Shown here one piece after another: positions 17,114-26,419 of a stretch of 54,816 nucleotides of DNA (positions within the stretch are counted from its first letter, which is position 1; every line of letters begins with the position of its first letter). The stretch is from Chloroflexota bacterium (GTDB taxonomy: Bacteria > Chloroflexota > Anaerolineae > Anaerolineales > Villigracilaceae), in the NCBI GenBank assembly GCA_016191955.1, contig JACPVC010000209.1:1-54816 (forward strand), given 5' to 3'. A program made the position numbers and the translations under genes. The notes below the pieces were generated by a model that did no database searches, was not told the origin of the DNA, and saw only the letters and a list, made by a program, of their open reading frames with translations.

Positions 17114-18373
17114 TTACTTGGTTGCGCCTTCAAAGGCGGTCTTGACCCAGTCGGCAGCCGGGGTTCCGGCATCGAAGACTTGGTCGGTTCCGCAGAAGTT
17201 GCCCCAGTAGTTGCCCATGGCTTCCACCTGCGGGCGGAAGTAGGCGGTGTCGAAGGCATCGAGCAGACCCTGGATGAGGGGATCGGTCACTTCGACAGTG
17301 GTGTTGGCAGGAACGTGGCCCGCATTGTCCATCATGGACTGGGAAGCAGCGGTGTTGGTCAGGTAGAGAGCCACTTCAAGGGCGGCTTCCTGATTTTCGC
17401 TGTTCGGGTTGAAATACCAGCCGTCCACGCCGAGGAGCGGGTTGGAAGCGCCGCCAGGACCAGCAGGGATCGGGGCCACAGCGAGCTTGTCGCCGAGCGC
17501 GTTGCGATAGTCACCCATCGCCCAGTTACCGTTGGTGATAGCAGCCACGGAGCCTTCGGTGAAGGGAGCGAGACCATCGCTATCATTGCGGGGCCAGCCG
17601 TTCTCAACGGAGATCTGATAGAGATCGTTGAGGTAGGACATGGCGGAGGCAACGTTTGCCTGGTTGGCGTCGTCGGCGACGAAGTTGAACTGGTCATCGA
17701 AGATCTGACCGCCGAAGGAGCCGAAGAAGCCCCAGTGGTGGTAGCAGCCAAAGCTGATGGCGACGGGGGTGCCGCCTTCCATCAAAGCCTTGAGGTCGTC
17801 GGTGGTGGCGGGAGCTTCAGGAAGCAGGTCGGTGTTGTACCAGAAGGCAACAGCCTTGAGGGACTCGGGGAGACCGTACAACTTGCCATCGTACATCATG
17901 CCGCCCTGAGAGAGTTCGCTGTAGTCGCCAAGTTTGCCGGCGGCGAGGTCGGTGATGTCGGCGATGGTTCCGGCGCGAGCCTGACCACCGAGGTTGTCGT
18001 TCGGGGCAATGAACATATCAGGGCCACCACCCGCGGCGACATCGGTGTCATACTTGTTGAAGATGTCGTTGAAGGGGACCTGGAGCACGTTGATCTGGTA
18101 CTGGGGAAGGTCTACCGCAGCCTGTTCGAGCAGAGTGGTCAGGGCGGTTTCTTCGGCGGAGCCAGTGCCGTAGGCGTGCCAGAAGGTCACTTCGATCACT
18201 TCGGCAGGGGCAGCTGGTTCTGTAACAGCAGGAACATCAGGGATGGTAACTTCAGTTTCAGAAGGTTCGTTGCCGTTGCCACCAGTTTCGGGGGCAGAAG
18301 GGGCGCCGCAGGCTGCGAGAGCCATTGAGGTAATCACCAGCATGCTCAGCACAAAGAGCAAATTCTTTTTCAT
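17114..18373 (-). CDS. malE: Maltodextrin-binding lipoprotein, MalE type
   Basis: A 419-residue family 1 solute-binding protein. The lipoprotein signal MKKNLLFVLSMLVITSMALAAC places the lipid Cys at 22. A Glu/Pro/Thr linker to about residue 57 leads into the binding fold (VIEVTFWHAYGTGSAEETAL). Other family signs are DMFIAPNDNLGGQA, LYGLPESLKAVAFWYNTDLLP and GVDGWYFNPNSENQEAALEV. It lies between the MalK-type ATPase gene and malF. An orphan Shine-Dalgarno-like sequence lies 75 bases before its ATG, in addition to the normal AAGGAGA site. Confidence 0.93.
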   Translation of the reverse strand: MKKNLLFVLSMLVITSMALAACGAPSAPETGGNGNEPSETEVTIPDVPAVTEPAAPAEVIEVTFWHAYGTGSAEETALTTLLEQAAVDLPQYQINVLQVPFNDIFNKYDTDVAAGGGPDMFIAPNDNLGGQARAGTIADITDLAAGKLGDYSELSQGGMMYDGKLYGLPESLKAVAFWYNTDLLPEAPATTDDLKALMEGGTPVAISFGCYHHWGFFGSFGGQIFDDQFNFVADDANQANVASAMSYLNDLYQISVENGWPRNDSDGLAPFTEGSVAAITNGNWAMGDYRNALGDKLAVAPIPAGPGGASNPLLGVDGWYFNPNSENQEAALEVALYLTNTAASQSMMDNAGHVPANTTVEVTDPLIQGLLDAFDTAYFRPQVEAMGNYWGNFCGTDQVFDAGTPAADWVKTAFEGATK

Positions 18374-18448
18374 TCTCTAATTCTCCTTAGATTATTTTGA
18401 AATCACTTTGGTTCACGTGCTATAGAATTATTCTTTTTGCGGGGTGAC

Positions 18449-18459
18449 CACCTCCTTTT
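18449..18459 (-). promoter_or_regulatory. Orphan strong Shine-Dalgarno element in the malE leader
   Basis: On the minus strand AAAAGGAGGTG lies in the 94-base malK-malE gap. Exactly 75 bases separate its last G from the malE ATG, and no usable start codon follows it. It complements the 3' end of 16S rRNA. The same element at the same distance precedes the fused binding-protein gene (28805-28816). A small palindrome AGAAT-T-ATTCT (18424-18434) lies between it and the gene. Confidence 0.55.
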
Positions 18460-18467
18460 AAAAGGGG

Positions 18468-19568
18468 TTATCGAATAGCTTCTTCGGTGTCCACGTCAAA
18501 GATGTGGAATTTGTCCATATCGAAAATTACCTGCATATCATCGCCGACACGTTTGCTCGAACGCGGGTCAACGCGCCCGATGAAGGTGTTCTTTCCATTG
18601 ACCAAATAAAGGAAGGTTTCGTTGCCCATCAACTCGGTCACATCCACCTTGGCCGCAACTTTTTCGCCGTGAATATTGACGGGTGCGAATTCAGGATCAT
18701 GAATATTTTCAGGGCGAATGCCAAAGACGACTCGCTTACCGTCCATATTCTTGTACGGACCGGCAAGCGCCTCAGGGATCTGGACCTGGAAACCGTCCAT
18801 GTCCACAGTCACTTTACCGCCGCTGACAGCCATCTTGCCGGGGAAGAAGTTCATCGAAGGCGAACCGATGAATCCCGCGACGAACAGGTTGTTCGGGCGG
18901 TCATACAGGGCTTGCGGCGTGTCCAATTGCTGGAGCAAACCCTTGTTGATCACGGCAATGCGCGATGCCATGGTCATGGCTTCGGTTTGGTCGTGGGTCA
19001 CATAAATAAAAGTGGTCTGGAGGCGTTGGTGCAGTTTGCTGATCTCGGCGCGCATCTGCACGCGTAGTTTTGCGTCGAGGTTGGAGAGCGGCTCATCGAA
19101 CAGGAAGACCTTGGGTTCGCGGACGATGGCGCGTCCCACTGCCACACGTTGGCGTTGACCGCCGGAGAGTTGGCGGGGTTTGCGGTCGAGGAGGTGGGTG
19201 ATGTCGAGGATTTCCGCCGCTTCGTTCACACGCCTCTTGATTTCTTCTTTCGGCGTCTTGCGGAGTTTCAAGCCGAACGCCATATTGTCGTACACCGACA
19301 TATGCGGGTACAACGCATAGGATTGGAATACCATGGCAATATCGCGGTCCTTCGGAGCAACATCGTTCACCACGCGATCACCGATCATGATCTCACCTGA
19401 GGTGATCTCTTCCAATCCAGCCAGCATGCGCAGCGCGGTTGTTTTACCGCACCCGGATGGTCCAACGAGAACAAGAAATTCCTTATCCTCAACTTTGAAG
19501 TTGAGTTGCTTGATGACACTAACATCACCGAAGCTCTTTATGACATTGTTGTAAGTTACACTTGACAT
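18468..19568 (-). CDS. malK: Sugar ABC importer ATPase, MalK/UgpC/MsmX family
   Basis: A 366-residue CUT1 ATPase from the ATG at 19568 (GGAGG ribosome site; the longer frame to 19676 has no family match and enters the preceding gene). Motifs are Walker A GPSGCGKT (36-43), Q-loop [12 protein letters not shown], signature LSGGQRQR, Walker [15 protein letters not shown] and H-loop [14 protein letters not shown]-terminal MalK regulatory OB-type domain begins near [10 protein letters not shown]. It precedes malE, malF and malG. As the only CUT1 ATPase in the window, it is also the obvious candidate to energise the CUT1 permeases at 24648-26356, as MsmX does for several importers in Bacillus. Confidence 0.93.
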   Translation of the reverse strand: MSSVTYNNVIKSFGDVSVIKQLNFKVEDKEFLVLVGPSGCGKTTALRMLAGLEEITSGEIMIGDRVVNDVAPKDRDIAMVFQSYALYPHMSVYDNMAFGLKLRKTPKEEIKRRVNEAAEILDITHLLDRKPRQLSGGQRQRVAVGRAIVREPKVFLFDEPLSNLDAKLRVQMRAEISKLHQRLQTTFIYVTHDQTEAMTMASRIAVINKGLLQQLDTPQALYDRPNNLFVAGFIGSPSMNFFPGKMAVSGGKVTVDMDGFQVQIPEALAGPYKNMDGKRVVFGIRPENIHDPEFAPVNIHGEKVAAKVDVTELMGNETFLYLVNGKNTFIGRVDPRSSKRVGDDMQVIFDMDKFHIFDVDTEEAIR

Positions 19569-19672
19569 GGTATTGCCTCCAATCTGAAAGAATATAGTGG
19601 CTTTATTATAATCACATGAGCATTTTTGCCCTATGACTTTGGGTGTCGATTTAGTTGTGAGGGCGAACAAAG

Positions 19673-20656
19673 TCACCCAAGCGGAAGCGGTTTTCCATGC
19701 TCTGCCGACTCGCGCAGCTTCAGAATCGCGGCAATGTTCCCCCGGCTGTCTGCAAGTGAGATGCGTGGAGGCTTACCGGTTAAGATCGCATCACACAGGT
19801 CTTCCACTTCGCCCAGGTAAAGTTCCTGCCCCTTGATTTTCATCGTTTCCTGTTTATCCCCACGCTTGATATAAATTTCGTTTTTCAACCCGGGTTTGAA
19901 CGGCACTGGGATGTTGATCGTTCCCTCCGTGCAAACGATTTCAATGAAGGAACGCGGCGGGGATTTGAATCCACAATCGAATTGCAAATGGACTCCATTC
20001 CCAAAGCGCATCTGCCCATAGAACGACTCATCGCCTCCACCCGGACCCTGAACCTGCCAGCCAAACACTTCAGCCGGTTCCTCCCCGACGACCATCCGCG
20101 CAAACGAAATGGGATAACAGCCCACGTCCCATAGACTGCCGCCGCCGTATTCCTTGACGAAGCGATAATTCCCCTCACGTGTCAGAGTGAATGAGAATGC
20201 ACCTTTGATAAGTTGAAGTTGCCCAACTGAGCCGCTATCCACCAACTCCTTGACCTTTAATGTCTGGACGTGATGGCGATACATAAAAGCTTCAGCTGCT
20301 ACTTTTCCGGTTTCTCGTGTAGCAGCGATGATGGCATCCACTTCTTCCAGTGTGAGAGCAAGCGGTTTTTCGCAGAGCACATGCTTGCCTGCCCGCAACG
20401 CTTTGATCGTCCATTCGGCGTGGAGGTGGTTGGGTAACGAGTTATAGACAATGTCGATCTCGGGGTCGGCGAGCAAGGCTTCATAACTGCCATACGCCTG
20501 CGGAATATCCCATTCGCGGGCATAGGCATCAGCGGAGGATTGACTCCTCGAAGCGACGCCCAGCAACCGGGTCCGTTTGGAGGCGCGCAGGGGTTTGATC
20601 AAAGCGCGGTTGATTTTTGCGGTCGAAAGTAATCCCCAGTTAAGCATTTGGTTCAT
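19673..20656 (-). CDS. Gfo/Idh/MocA-family NAD(P)-dependent oxidoreductase
   Basis: A 327-residue protein with an N-terminal Rossmann domain starting [14 protein letters not shown], the diagnostic [18 protein letters not shown] motif near residue 96, [11 protein letters not shown], and [19 protein letters not shown], which matches the dihydrodiol/glucose-fructose oxidoreductase branch. Likely substrates are sugars, inositols or their derivatives. Its start overlaps the end of the MFS gene by 17 bases, so the two are translationally coupled and probably handle the same compound. The gene ends 104 bases before malK. Confidence 0.88.
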   Translation of the reverse strand: MNQMLNWGLLSTAKINRALIKPLRASKRTRLLGVASRSQSSADAYAREWDIPQAYGSYEALLADPEIDIVYNSLPNHLHAEWTIKALRAGKHVLCEKPLALTLEEVDAIIAATRETGKVAAEAFMYRHHVQTLKVKELVDSGSVGQLQLIKGAFSFTLTREGNYRFVKEYGGGSLWDVGCYPISFARMVVGEEPAEVFGWQVQGPGGGDESFYGQMRFGNGVHLQFDCGFKSPPRSFIEIVCTEGTINIPVPFKPGLKNEIYIKRGDKQETMKIKGQELYLGEVEDLCDAILTGKPPRISLADSRGNIAAILKLRESAEHGKPLPLG

Positions 20657-21800
20657 GTTTGCGTCCTCGATTGAGGATAAAGATGAAAAGGGCGGTCAGC
20701 GCGCAGAGCAGGATGTTGGCTGTGTAGCCGGTCTGCAAGCCGAAGAGTTCGCCGCTCCACGCCACCAGCCAGGGACCAAGCGCGCCGCCCAAGCCCGAAA
20801 AAGTGAAGAGCACGCCAAGGATGGTGTTCGTGTTTTCATGTTCGGCATCGGAGACGGCAGCGGTGAGGGTGGGAAAGATGATGGAAAAGAAAAACCCGGT
20901 GAGCGGAATGAAAACAGCAAGCCCGCTGAAAATTCCGATTGAGATGCTTAGCGTAGCCAACAAAGATGCGATCAGCGTGGCGCGGAGATACCCAAGCCGT
21001 TTAACGATGAACCCGCCGATGAAACGTCCCAGCATGAGCATGCCGAAGAAAAGTGCGAGGTAATTATTGCTGGTGGCGGCTGACGCGCCGCGCACGTCTT
21101 GCATGTATAAGACCATCCATGAGGCAAGACCAATCTCTGCAGCGACGTAGAAAAGCATCGCGCCGTAGAAAAACGGCATGGGAGGATTGAAGGCGATTTT
21201 TGGAATTGCGCGAAAATCAAGCGCGGATTTTTCTTCCGACTTTGGGAAGCGCAGGAACATGCTGGCGATGAGGAAGATGGCGATGAGCAGCAGGTCCCAG
21301 CGGTAGATTGTTCGCCAACTGGCATCCATGCTGAATAGCAGGCTGGCAAATAGCGGCGCAAGCATCGAGCCCAACCCATGCATGACCGCCATGAGGTTGA
21401 GGTAAAGCCCTTTATGCTCGCGATATAGGCTGACGATGACGGCGTTGGGTCCGAGTTCGAAGGCACCCAAACCCAGCCCAACGATGAATAACGAGGCGGA
21501 AAGCAGGAAGGGCGTGCTGAGGGAACTGTATCCGCCCACGCCGATGACAAGCGAGACTCCAGCCAATACGATGACGAGCTTCAGCCCGAAGCGGTCGGCT
21601 AGGATGCCGGTAATGAGTGTGGCGATGAGGAAACCGATATATTCACTGAAAACGATATTGCCGCCTGTGCCATAGTCAATATGCAACTCCTCCAACATGG
21701 CGGGCAGGGTGGGACCTTTGAGGTTATCTGTAACGCCAAAAATAAAGAAGGCGAAAAAGCAGATGGCGGTTAAAAGAAGGGTGACTGTTTTGTTTTTCAT
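20640..21800 (-). CDS. Major facilitator superfamily transporter
   Basis: A 386-residue, 12-helix MFS protein from the ATG at 21800 (MKNKTVTLLLTAICFF). A longer frame to 21863 would translate the hairpin between this gene and the permease and is rejected. The loop 2-3 signature is visible as GILADRFGLKLV, and the symmetric GRFIGGFIVKRLGYLR follows helix 8. The order resembles the sugar/fucose-type or unknown MFS_1 groups; direction and substrate cannot be assigned. It overlaps the oxidoreductase gene downstream. Confidence 0.85.
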   Translation of the reverse strand: MKNKTVTLLLTAICFFAFFIFGVTDNLKGPTLPAMLEELHIDYGTGGNIVFSEYIGFLIATLITGILADRFGLKLVIVLAGVSLVIGVGGYSSLSTPFLLSASLFIVGLGLGAFELGPNAVIVSLYREHKGLYLNLMAVMHGLGSMLAPLFASLLFSMDASWRTIYRWDLLLIAIFLIASMFLRFPKSEEKSALDFRAIPKIAFNPPMPFFYGAMLFYVAAEIGLASWMVLYMQDVRGASAATSNNYLALFFGMLMLGRFIGGFIVKRLGYLRATLIASLLATLSISIGIFSGLAVFIPLTGFFFSIIFPTLTAAVSDAEHENTNTILGVLFTFSGLGGALGPWLVAWSGELFGLQTGYTANILLCALTALFIFILNRGRKHEPNA

Positions 21801-21819
21801 TTTCCTGGAACAAGTTTCT

Positions 21820-21858
21820 GAAGCGAACAGGGTCTGGAGACCAGACCCTGTTCGCTTC
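21820..21858 (-). terminator. Strong hairpin after the composite sugar-transport operon
   Basis: A perfect 18-bp stem GAAGCGAACAGGGTCTGG and its complement (21820-21837, 21841-21858) with a 3-base loop, 20 bases after the permease stop and 20 bases before the MFS start. It lacks a good T-tract on either strand. It may end the operon inefficiently or protect its 3' end. Confidence 0.65.
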
Positions 21859-21877
21859 CACATATTTAGTCTGTAGA

Positions 21878-23083
21878 TTATTTGCCCGTGTTACGGGTGG
21901 CAACGTCGAAGATCACGGCGGCGGCGAGCACGGCACCGCGGACCATATATTGATAGGAGATACCGATGCCCATTAGATTCATGCCGCTGGTGAGGGAGGT
22001 CATCACGAGCGCGCCGATGATGGAGCCGATCACTTTGCCCACGCCGCCCGCTGCGGAAACACCGCCCACGTAAGCGGCTGCGATGGCGTCCAGTTCGAAG
22101 AGAGTCCCTGCCGTGGTGGTGGCTGATTGGAGGCGGGAGGCAAATAAAATTCCAGAAAGAGCCGAGAGCATTCCCATCGAGCCAAACACAACGTAGATCA
22201 GGCGCTTCACGCTAATGCCGCTCAATTCCGCTGCATCCGGGTTACCGCCAATGGCATAGATATGCCTGCCGAGAACGGTCTGTGACATGACGAAATGATA
22301 AATGAGGGTGACAGCAAGAACGACTACAGCCGTCCAGGAAAGCCCTCGATAGCCAGCCAATACCCAGGTAACGGCACCAATGATAGCGGATATGAAAATG
22401 AGCTTTATCGCGAACATTTCCGTGGGTAAGGTTTCGAAATTGTAGGTCTGTTTCTTTTTACGGTCGTTGATCTCGTTGAAGATCATTAAGATGATGGCAA
22501 CCACTCCCAAGATCAGAGTCAGTTTGTGGATGCCGGGCAGAATACCGATATCGGGGATATCCGGGATAAAACCATTTCCGATGGCGTTGAAGGTGTCGTC
22601 GTTGATGATGATCGTGCCAGTGGCTTCGGTCACAACCAGGATCGCACCGCGATAGATCAGCCAACCTGCCAGCGAGGCGACGAAGGAGGGGATCTGCATT
22701 TGCGCAACAAGGAAGGCAGTAATGAGACCGGCAAGAATACCAAGTGTAAGAGTCATCGGAATGACCACGTACACCGGCAGATTCATGCCTGCTGCGATGA
22801 CGTTCGAGTCTGCCATACCGAGAGCCGCGATGGCGCCCAGGAAGCCTGCGAGAAAGCCCACAGACAGGTCAATGTGGCGGATGATGATGATGAGCGTCAT
22901 GCCGATCGCAAGCACGGCGATGTATCCGGTCTGATTGACCAGGTTCACGATGTTTCTTGACGAGATAAAGGTGCCGTTCGTTGTGATCGTAAAAATGATC
23001 ATGATGACGAATAAGGCAATATACATGCCATACTCGCGGATGTTTTGCTGCATAAGTTTTCGAGCAGTGCCAAAGAAACCCAT
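21878..23083 (-). CDS. CUT2 monosaccharide ABC permease (XylH/GguB type)
   Basis: A 401-residue permease of the branched-chain/ribose-xylose type. It has about ten hydrophobic segments and the family signatures GYIAVLAIGMTLIIIIRHIDLSVG (substituted from the usual AxGMTxVIxxGxIDLSVG) and VLGRHIYAIGGNPDAAELSGI, the coupling region of XylH/RbsC proteins. The charged insertion near 205-225 (NEINDRKKKQTYNFETLP) between helices is typical of the XylH/GguB branch. It starts 11 bases after the CUT2 ATPase gene. The substrate is probably xylose, galactose or arabinose. Confidence 0.92.
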   Translation of the reverse strand: MGFFGTARKLMQQNIREYGMYIALFVIMIIFTITTNGTFISSRNIVNLVNQTGYIAVLAIGMTLIIIIRHIDLSVGFLAGFLGAIAALGMADSNVIAAGMNLPVYVVIPMTLTLGILAGLITAFLVAQMQIPSFVASLAGWLIYRGAILVVTEATGTIIINDDTFNAIGNGFIPDIPDIGILPGIHKLTLILGVVAIILMIFNEINDRKKKQTYNFETLPTEMFAIKLIFISAIIGAVTWVLAGYRGLSWTAVVVLAVTLIYHFVMSQTVLGRHIYAIGGNPDAAELSGISVKRLIYVVFGSMGMLSALSGILFASRLQSATTTAGTLFELDAIAAAYVGGVSAAGGVGKVIGSIIGALVMTSLTSGMNLMGIGISYQYMVRGAVLAAAVIFDVATRNTGK

Positions 23084-23094
23084 CTTCTATTCTC

Positions 23095-24618
23095 CTAGTT
23101 CGTCGCAAGATGCATGATTTTTTCCTGCGTTGCTTCCTGCGCGGATAGTTCACCGGCTATCCTGCCGGAGGCTACAATATAGATCCTGTCACTCATTCCC
23201 AATACTTCGGGAAGTTCAGAAGAGATCATGATGATGCTCATGCCTTGACGAACAAGCTCTCTCATGATGGTATAGATCTCGAATTTTGCGCCAACGTCGA
23301 TGCCGCGGGTGGGTTCGTCAAGGATTAACACATTCGGTTTGACGAACAGCCATTTCCCCAGACAAACCTTTTGTTGATTGCCTCCGCTCAAGTTGGAAAC
23401 TTTTTGTTCGACGGTAGGCGTTTTGATATTCAACTCAGTCTTGTATTTGTTGGCGATCTTGATCTCGGCATTGTTATCCACAACGAGTCCTTGAGATGCG
23501 AGTTCCTTTAAGTTGGCAAGTGAAATGTTCTGCTTGACGTCCTGGATCATAATCAACCCGTCGCCTTTGCGGTCTTCAGAAACATAAGAAACGCCAGAGT
23601 CTATCGCGTCCCTCGGATGATTGAATTTGCGTTGTTTGCCATTCAGATACAACTCGCCTTTGATCTGATAGTTATCCGGGTTGCCAAAGATGCTAAGCGC
23701 CAGTTCGGTTCTGCCGGACCCGATCAGTCCAGCCAATCCGATGATCTCTCCGCGATTCAGCTTGAAATTGACATCCTTCAAAATATCCCTGCCGAGGGCG
23801 GGGTTTCTGGCATTCCAGTTTTTGACTTCGAGAATGACATCTTTTGTGGGGATGTGCTTCTTGGGCGGATAGATATTATTGATCTCACGTCCCACCATGT
23901 TCTTGATGAGCGCGTTTTCAGAGACTTCTCCAGCCTTTTTGCTCAACGTGCAGATAGTTTTTCCGTCTCGTAACACGGTGACAGTATCTGCGATCGAGAT
24001 CACTTCCTTTAATTTGTGGCTGATCATGATGCTGGTCACGCCCTGATGTTTTAAGTCGCGAAGTAATTGAAGCAGGTTTTCACTATCCTTTTCGTTCAAG
24101 GCGGAAGTAGGCTCATCGAGAATCAGCAGTTTGACGTCTTTGCTCAATGCCTTGGCGATCTCGACCAACTGTTGCTTGCCGATGCCCAGTTCTATGATCT
24201 TTGCCGCCGGGTTGATGTCCAATTTGACCTTTTGGAGCATGATCCCAGCTTGTTTGATGGTCTCATTCCAATCCACCACAAAGCCATTCTTGATCTCGTG
24301 ACCGAGAAGGATGTTTTCGTATACGGTCAATTCGGGGATGAGTGCAAGTTCCTGATATATGATGGCGATGCCAGCTTTTTCGCTATCGCTGATATGTCGG
24401 AAGTGTTGCTCTTCACCATTAAATAAAATGTCGCCTTCGTAGTTCCCGAACGGATAGACACCACTCAGGACTTTCATCAGCGTCGATTTTCCCGCACCGT
24501 TTTCACCGACCAGACAATGAATTTCACCCTTCGTCACCCGAAAGCTGACATTATCCAGCGCCTTCACGCCGGGAAATTCCTTGGTAATGTTTCTCATTTC
24601 TAATAGGGGAATGTCCAT
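23095..24618 (-). CDS. CUT2 monosaccharide ABC ATPase, two NBDs (XylG/GguA type)
   Basis: A 507-residue tandem ATPase. N-half: Walker A GENGAGKST (38-46), a substituted signature LGIGKQQ, Walker B LLILDEPTSALNEKD and H-loop ISHKLKEV. C-half: the usual degenerate Walker A GLIGSGRTE without Lys, signature LSGGNQQK, Walker B VLILDEPTRGIDVG and SSELPEVLG in place of the His loop. This asymmetry is normal for CUT2 ATPases, which pair as one polypeptide with a permease homodimer. It sits between the CUT1 permease pair and the CUT2 permease. Confidence 0.93.
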   Translation of the reverse strand: MDIPLLEMRNITKEFPGVKALDNVSFRVTKGEIHCLVGENGAGKSTLMKVLSGVYPFGNYEGDILFNGEEQHFRHISDSEKAGIAIIYQELALIPELTVYENILLGHEIKNGFVVDWNETIKQAGIMLQKVKLDINPAAKIIELGIGKQQLVEIAKALSKDVKLLILDEPTSALNEKDSENLLQLLRDLKHQGVTSIMISHKLKEVISIADTVTVLRDGKTICTLSKKAGEVSENALIKNMVGREINNIYPPKKHIPTKDVILEVKNWNARNPALGRDILKDVNFKLNRGEIIGLAGLIGSGRTELALSIFGNPDNYQIKGELYLNGKQRKFNHPRDAIDSGVSYVSEDRKGDGLIMIQDVKQNISLANLKELASQGLVVDNNAEIKIANKYKTELNIKTPTVEQKVSNLSGGNQQKVCLGKWLFVKPNVLILDEPTRGIDVGAKFEIYTIMRELVRQGMSIIMISSELPEVLGMSDRIYIVASGRIAGELSAQEATQEKIMHLATN

Positions 24619-24647
24619 GGGAACTCCAGAGAATAAGATTGTCTTCT

Positions 24648-25469
24648 CTACCCCTTTAGCGAGCCAGCCAGCAAACCACGCAGGAAGTAGCGACCCAGGA
24701 AAATGTAGACCAGCAGGGTAGGAAGCGCTGCCAACAAAGAGCCTGCCATTTGAACGTTCCAGGCAATGATCTGGCTGCCAGCCATATTATTCAATGCCAC
24801 GGTGATGGGCCATTGTTCGTTTCCGGTCAGGATGACTGCGAAGAGGAAGTCATTCCATGCCGAGGTGAACTGCCAGATCAGCACCACCACAAAACTGGGC
24901 AGGGAAATGGGGATAAGGATATGGCGGTAAATTCCCAACATGCTTGCGCCGTCCATCTTGGCGGCTTCGAGAAGCTCCTGCGGCAGGCTGGCATAATAAT
25001 TGCGGAAGGTGAGCGTGGTGATGGGAATGCCGTAAATGATATGCGCTAACGCCAGGCCAGGTAGACCGGAAACCCCAACCCTGTTCATGAACTGTACAAG
25101 CGGGATCATGATGCTTTGATAGGGGATGAACATTCCAAATAGAATAAAAGGGAAGATCACATCCGCACCGCGGAACTTCCACTTGGCGAGGACAAATCCA
25201 TTCAATGAACCAAGAGCCGAGGAAATTAATGTGGCTGGAATCACCATCAGGAAGCTGTTTCGCAGGGACGGCGAAAGTTTTGCCCACGCCTCGATGTAAT
25301 TGTCGAAAGCGATCCCTTGCGGAAGAACCCACATGGTTTTCAGGTCCACTTCTGCAAAACTTTTGAACCCCGTTATCAGAATGACATACATTGGAAGTAT
25401 ATAAAAGATCGCCATTGCGACCAATGGAATATAAAGCCAGTATTTCCCAAAACGGAGATTGTTTGTCAT
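24648..25469 (-). CDS. CUT1 sugar ABC permease, MalG type
   Basis: A 273-residue permease with about six helices and the EAA loop LEAAKMDGASMLGIYRHILI near residue 170. The tail YFLRGLLAGSLKG is characteristic of MalG-type proteins. The sequence style (LPMYVILITGFKSFAEVDLKTMW) is close to glucose/mannose importers such as GtsC. Its start overlaps the MalF-type gene by 4 bases. There is no CUT1 ATPase in this operon, so energising would have to come from the MalK-type protein at 18468 or another genomic copy. Confidence 0.92.
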   Translation of the reverse strand: MTNNLRFGKYWLYIPLVAMAIFYILPMYVILITGFKSFAEVDLKTMWVLPQGIAFDNYIEAWAKLSPSLRNSFLMVIPATLISSALGSLNGFVLAKWKFRGADVIFPFILFGMFIPYQSIMIPLVQFMNRVGVSGLPGLALAHIIYGIPITTLTFRNYYASLPQELLEAAKMDGASMLGIYRHILIPISLPSFVVVLIWQFTSAWNDFLFAVILTGNEQWPITVALNNMAGSQIIAWNVQMAGSLLAALPTLLVYIFLGRYFLRGLLAGSLKG

Positions 25470-26356
25470 TGTTGCGCCTCCGTTTTCAGGGTGTAACGAA
25501 TATATGGAATGATTAGAATTGCAACACTGACCAACAGAATGATGCCAATGGCAGCGCCTTTTCCATAGAATAAACCATCAAACGTGATCTGCCACATGTA
25601 AATGGCAGGAACATCCAGGGGGAGCTGCTTCCCCGCAATCGCGATAATCAGGTCAAATACTTTTAATGACATGTGCCCAAGAATAATAAGCGCCGATAGC
25701 GTGACGGGCGACAACAACGGCAGCATAATGTAACGATAGATTTGAAGTTGATTTGCCCCGTCAATTTGAGCCGCTTCTTTTAATTCCGCCGGGATCGCTC
25801 TTAATCCAGCCAGATAAAGCGCCATGGTGTAACCAGACATTTGCCAGATCGCTGCAAGCCCAATGGCTGCTATCCCCCAAACAGGAGTTCCATACCATGT
25901 GTTGGCAAGAAAATCCAAACCCATATTTTGGAAAAGCACGTTAAACCCGGTAACGCGTGAACCTACCATGGCGGGATTCATTAACCAGCGCCATACCGAA
26001 CCGGTCACAATATAAGAAATCGCCATGGGGAAGAGGAACAGACTTCGAAAAAAACCCTCACCTTTGAGTCCTTGATCGAGCATCACGGCAAGAATGAACC
26101 CGAGGACCATGCTGCCGACAACGAAGACTCCTGTAAAGATCAGTGTGTTACGGACATCCACATGGAAGCGCGGGTCTTTGAATAATTCAAGATAATTGTT
26201 AATGCCATTCCATGTGTAATCTGCGTTTAACCCCTTCCATTTACTTAATGAGACACGTACAGACCAGCCGATGAAAACATAAACAAAAATAAATACAGCC
26301 AGGATGGACGGCGAAACGAGGAGAATATTCAGAAACTGGTCTTTGTCTCTTACCAT
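25466..26356 (-). CDS. CUT1 sugar ABC permease, MalF type
   Basis: A 296-residue permease with six hydrophobic segments and the EAA loop KEAAQIDGANQLQIYRYIML. The N-terminal FLNILLVSPSILAVFIFVY segment and SLFLFPMAISYIVTGSVWRW resemble GtsB-like glucose/mannose permeases. It overlaps the MalG-type gene by 4 bases and follows the fused binding-protein gene by 63 bases, which contain a strong hairpin. Confidence 0.92.
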   Translation of the reverse strand: MVRDKDQFLNILLVSPSILAVFIFVYVFIGWSVRVSLSKWKGLNADYTWNGINNYLELFKDPRFHVDVRNTLIFTGVFVVGSMVLGFILAVMLDQGLKGEGFFRSLFLFPMAISYIVTGSVWRWLMNPAMVGSRVTGFNVLFQNMGLDFLANTWYGTPVWGIAAIGLAAIWQMSGYTMALYLAGLRAIPAELKEAAQIDGANQLQIYRYIMLPLLSPVTLSALIILGHMSLKVFDLIIAIAGKQLPLDVPAIYMWQITFDGLFYGKGAAIGIILLVSVAILIIPYIRYTLKTEAQQ

Positions 26357-26370
26357 GGACTACCTCTCAA

Positions 26371-26408
26371 AAAATGGTTGAGGCTCCAGATAGAGCCTCA
26401 ACCATTTT
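26371..26408 (-). terminator. Strong hairpin between the fused binding-protein and permease genes
   Basis: A perfect 16-bp stem AAAATGGTTGAGGCTC and its complement (26371-26386, 26393-26408) with loop CAGATA. It starts 12 bases after the binding-protein stop. On the minus strand its 3' arm ends in TTTT and is followed by TTGAGAGG, so it can act as a partial terminator that lowers permease relative to binding-protein expression. Confidence 0.75.
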
Positions 26409-26419
26409 AACATTAAGTC

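Noticed and set aside
17105..18328. A 407-codon plus-strand frame opposite the maltodextrin-binding protein gene
   Set aside because: It is the antisense of a clear lipoprotein binding protein; the composition (Gly, Val, Glu rich without motifs) is that of a mirror frame in GC-biased coding sequence.
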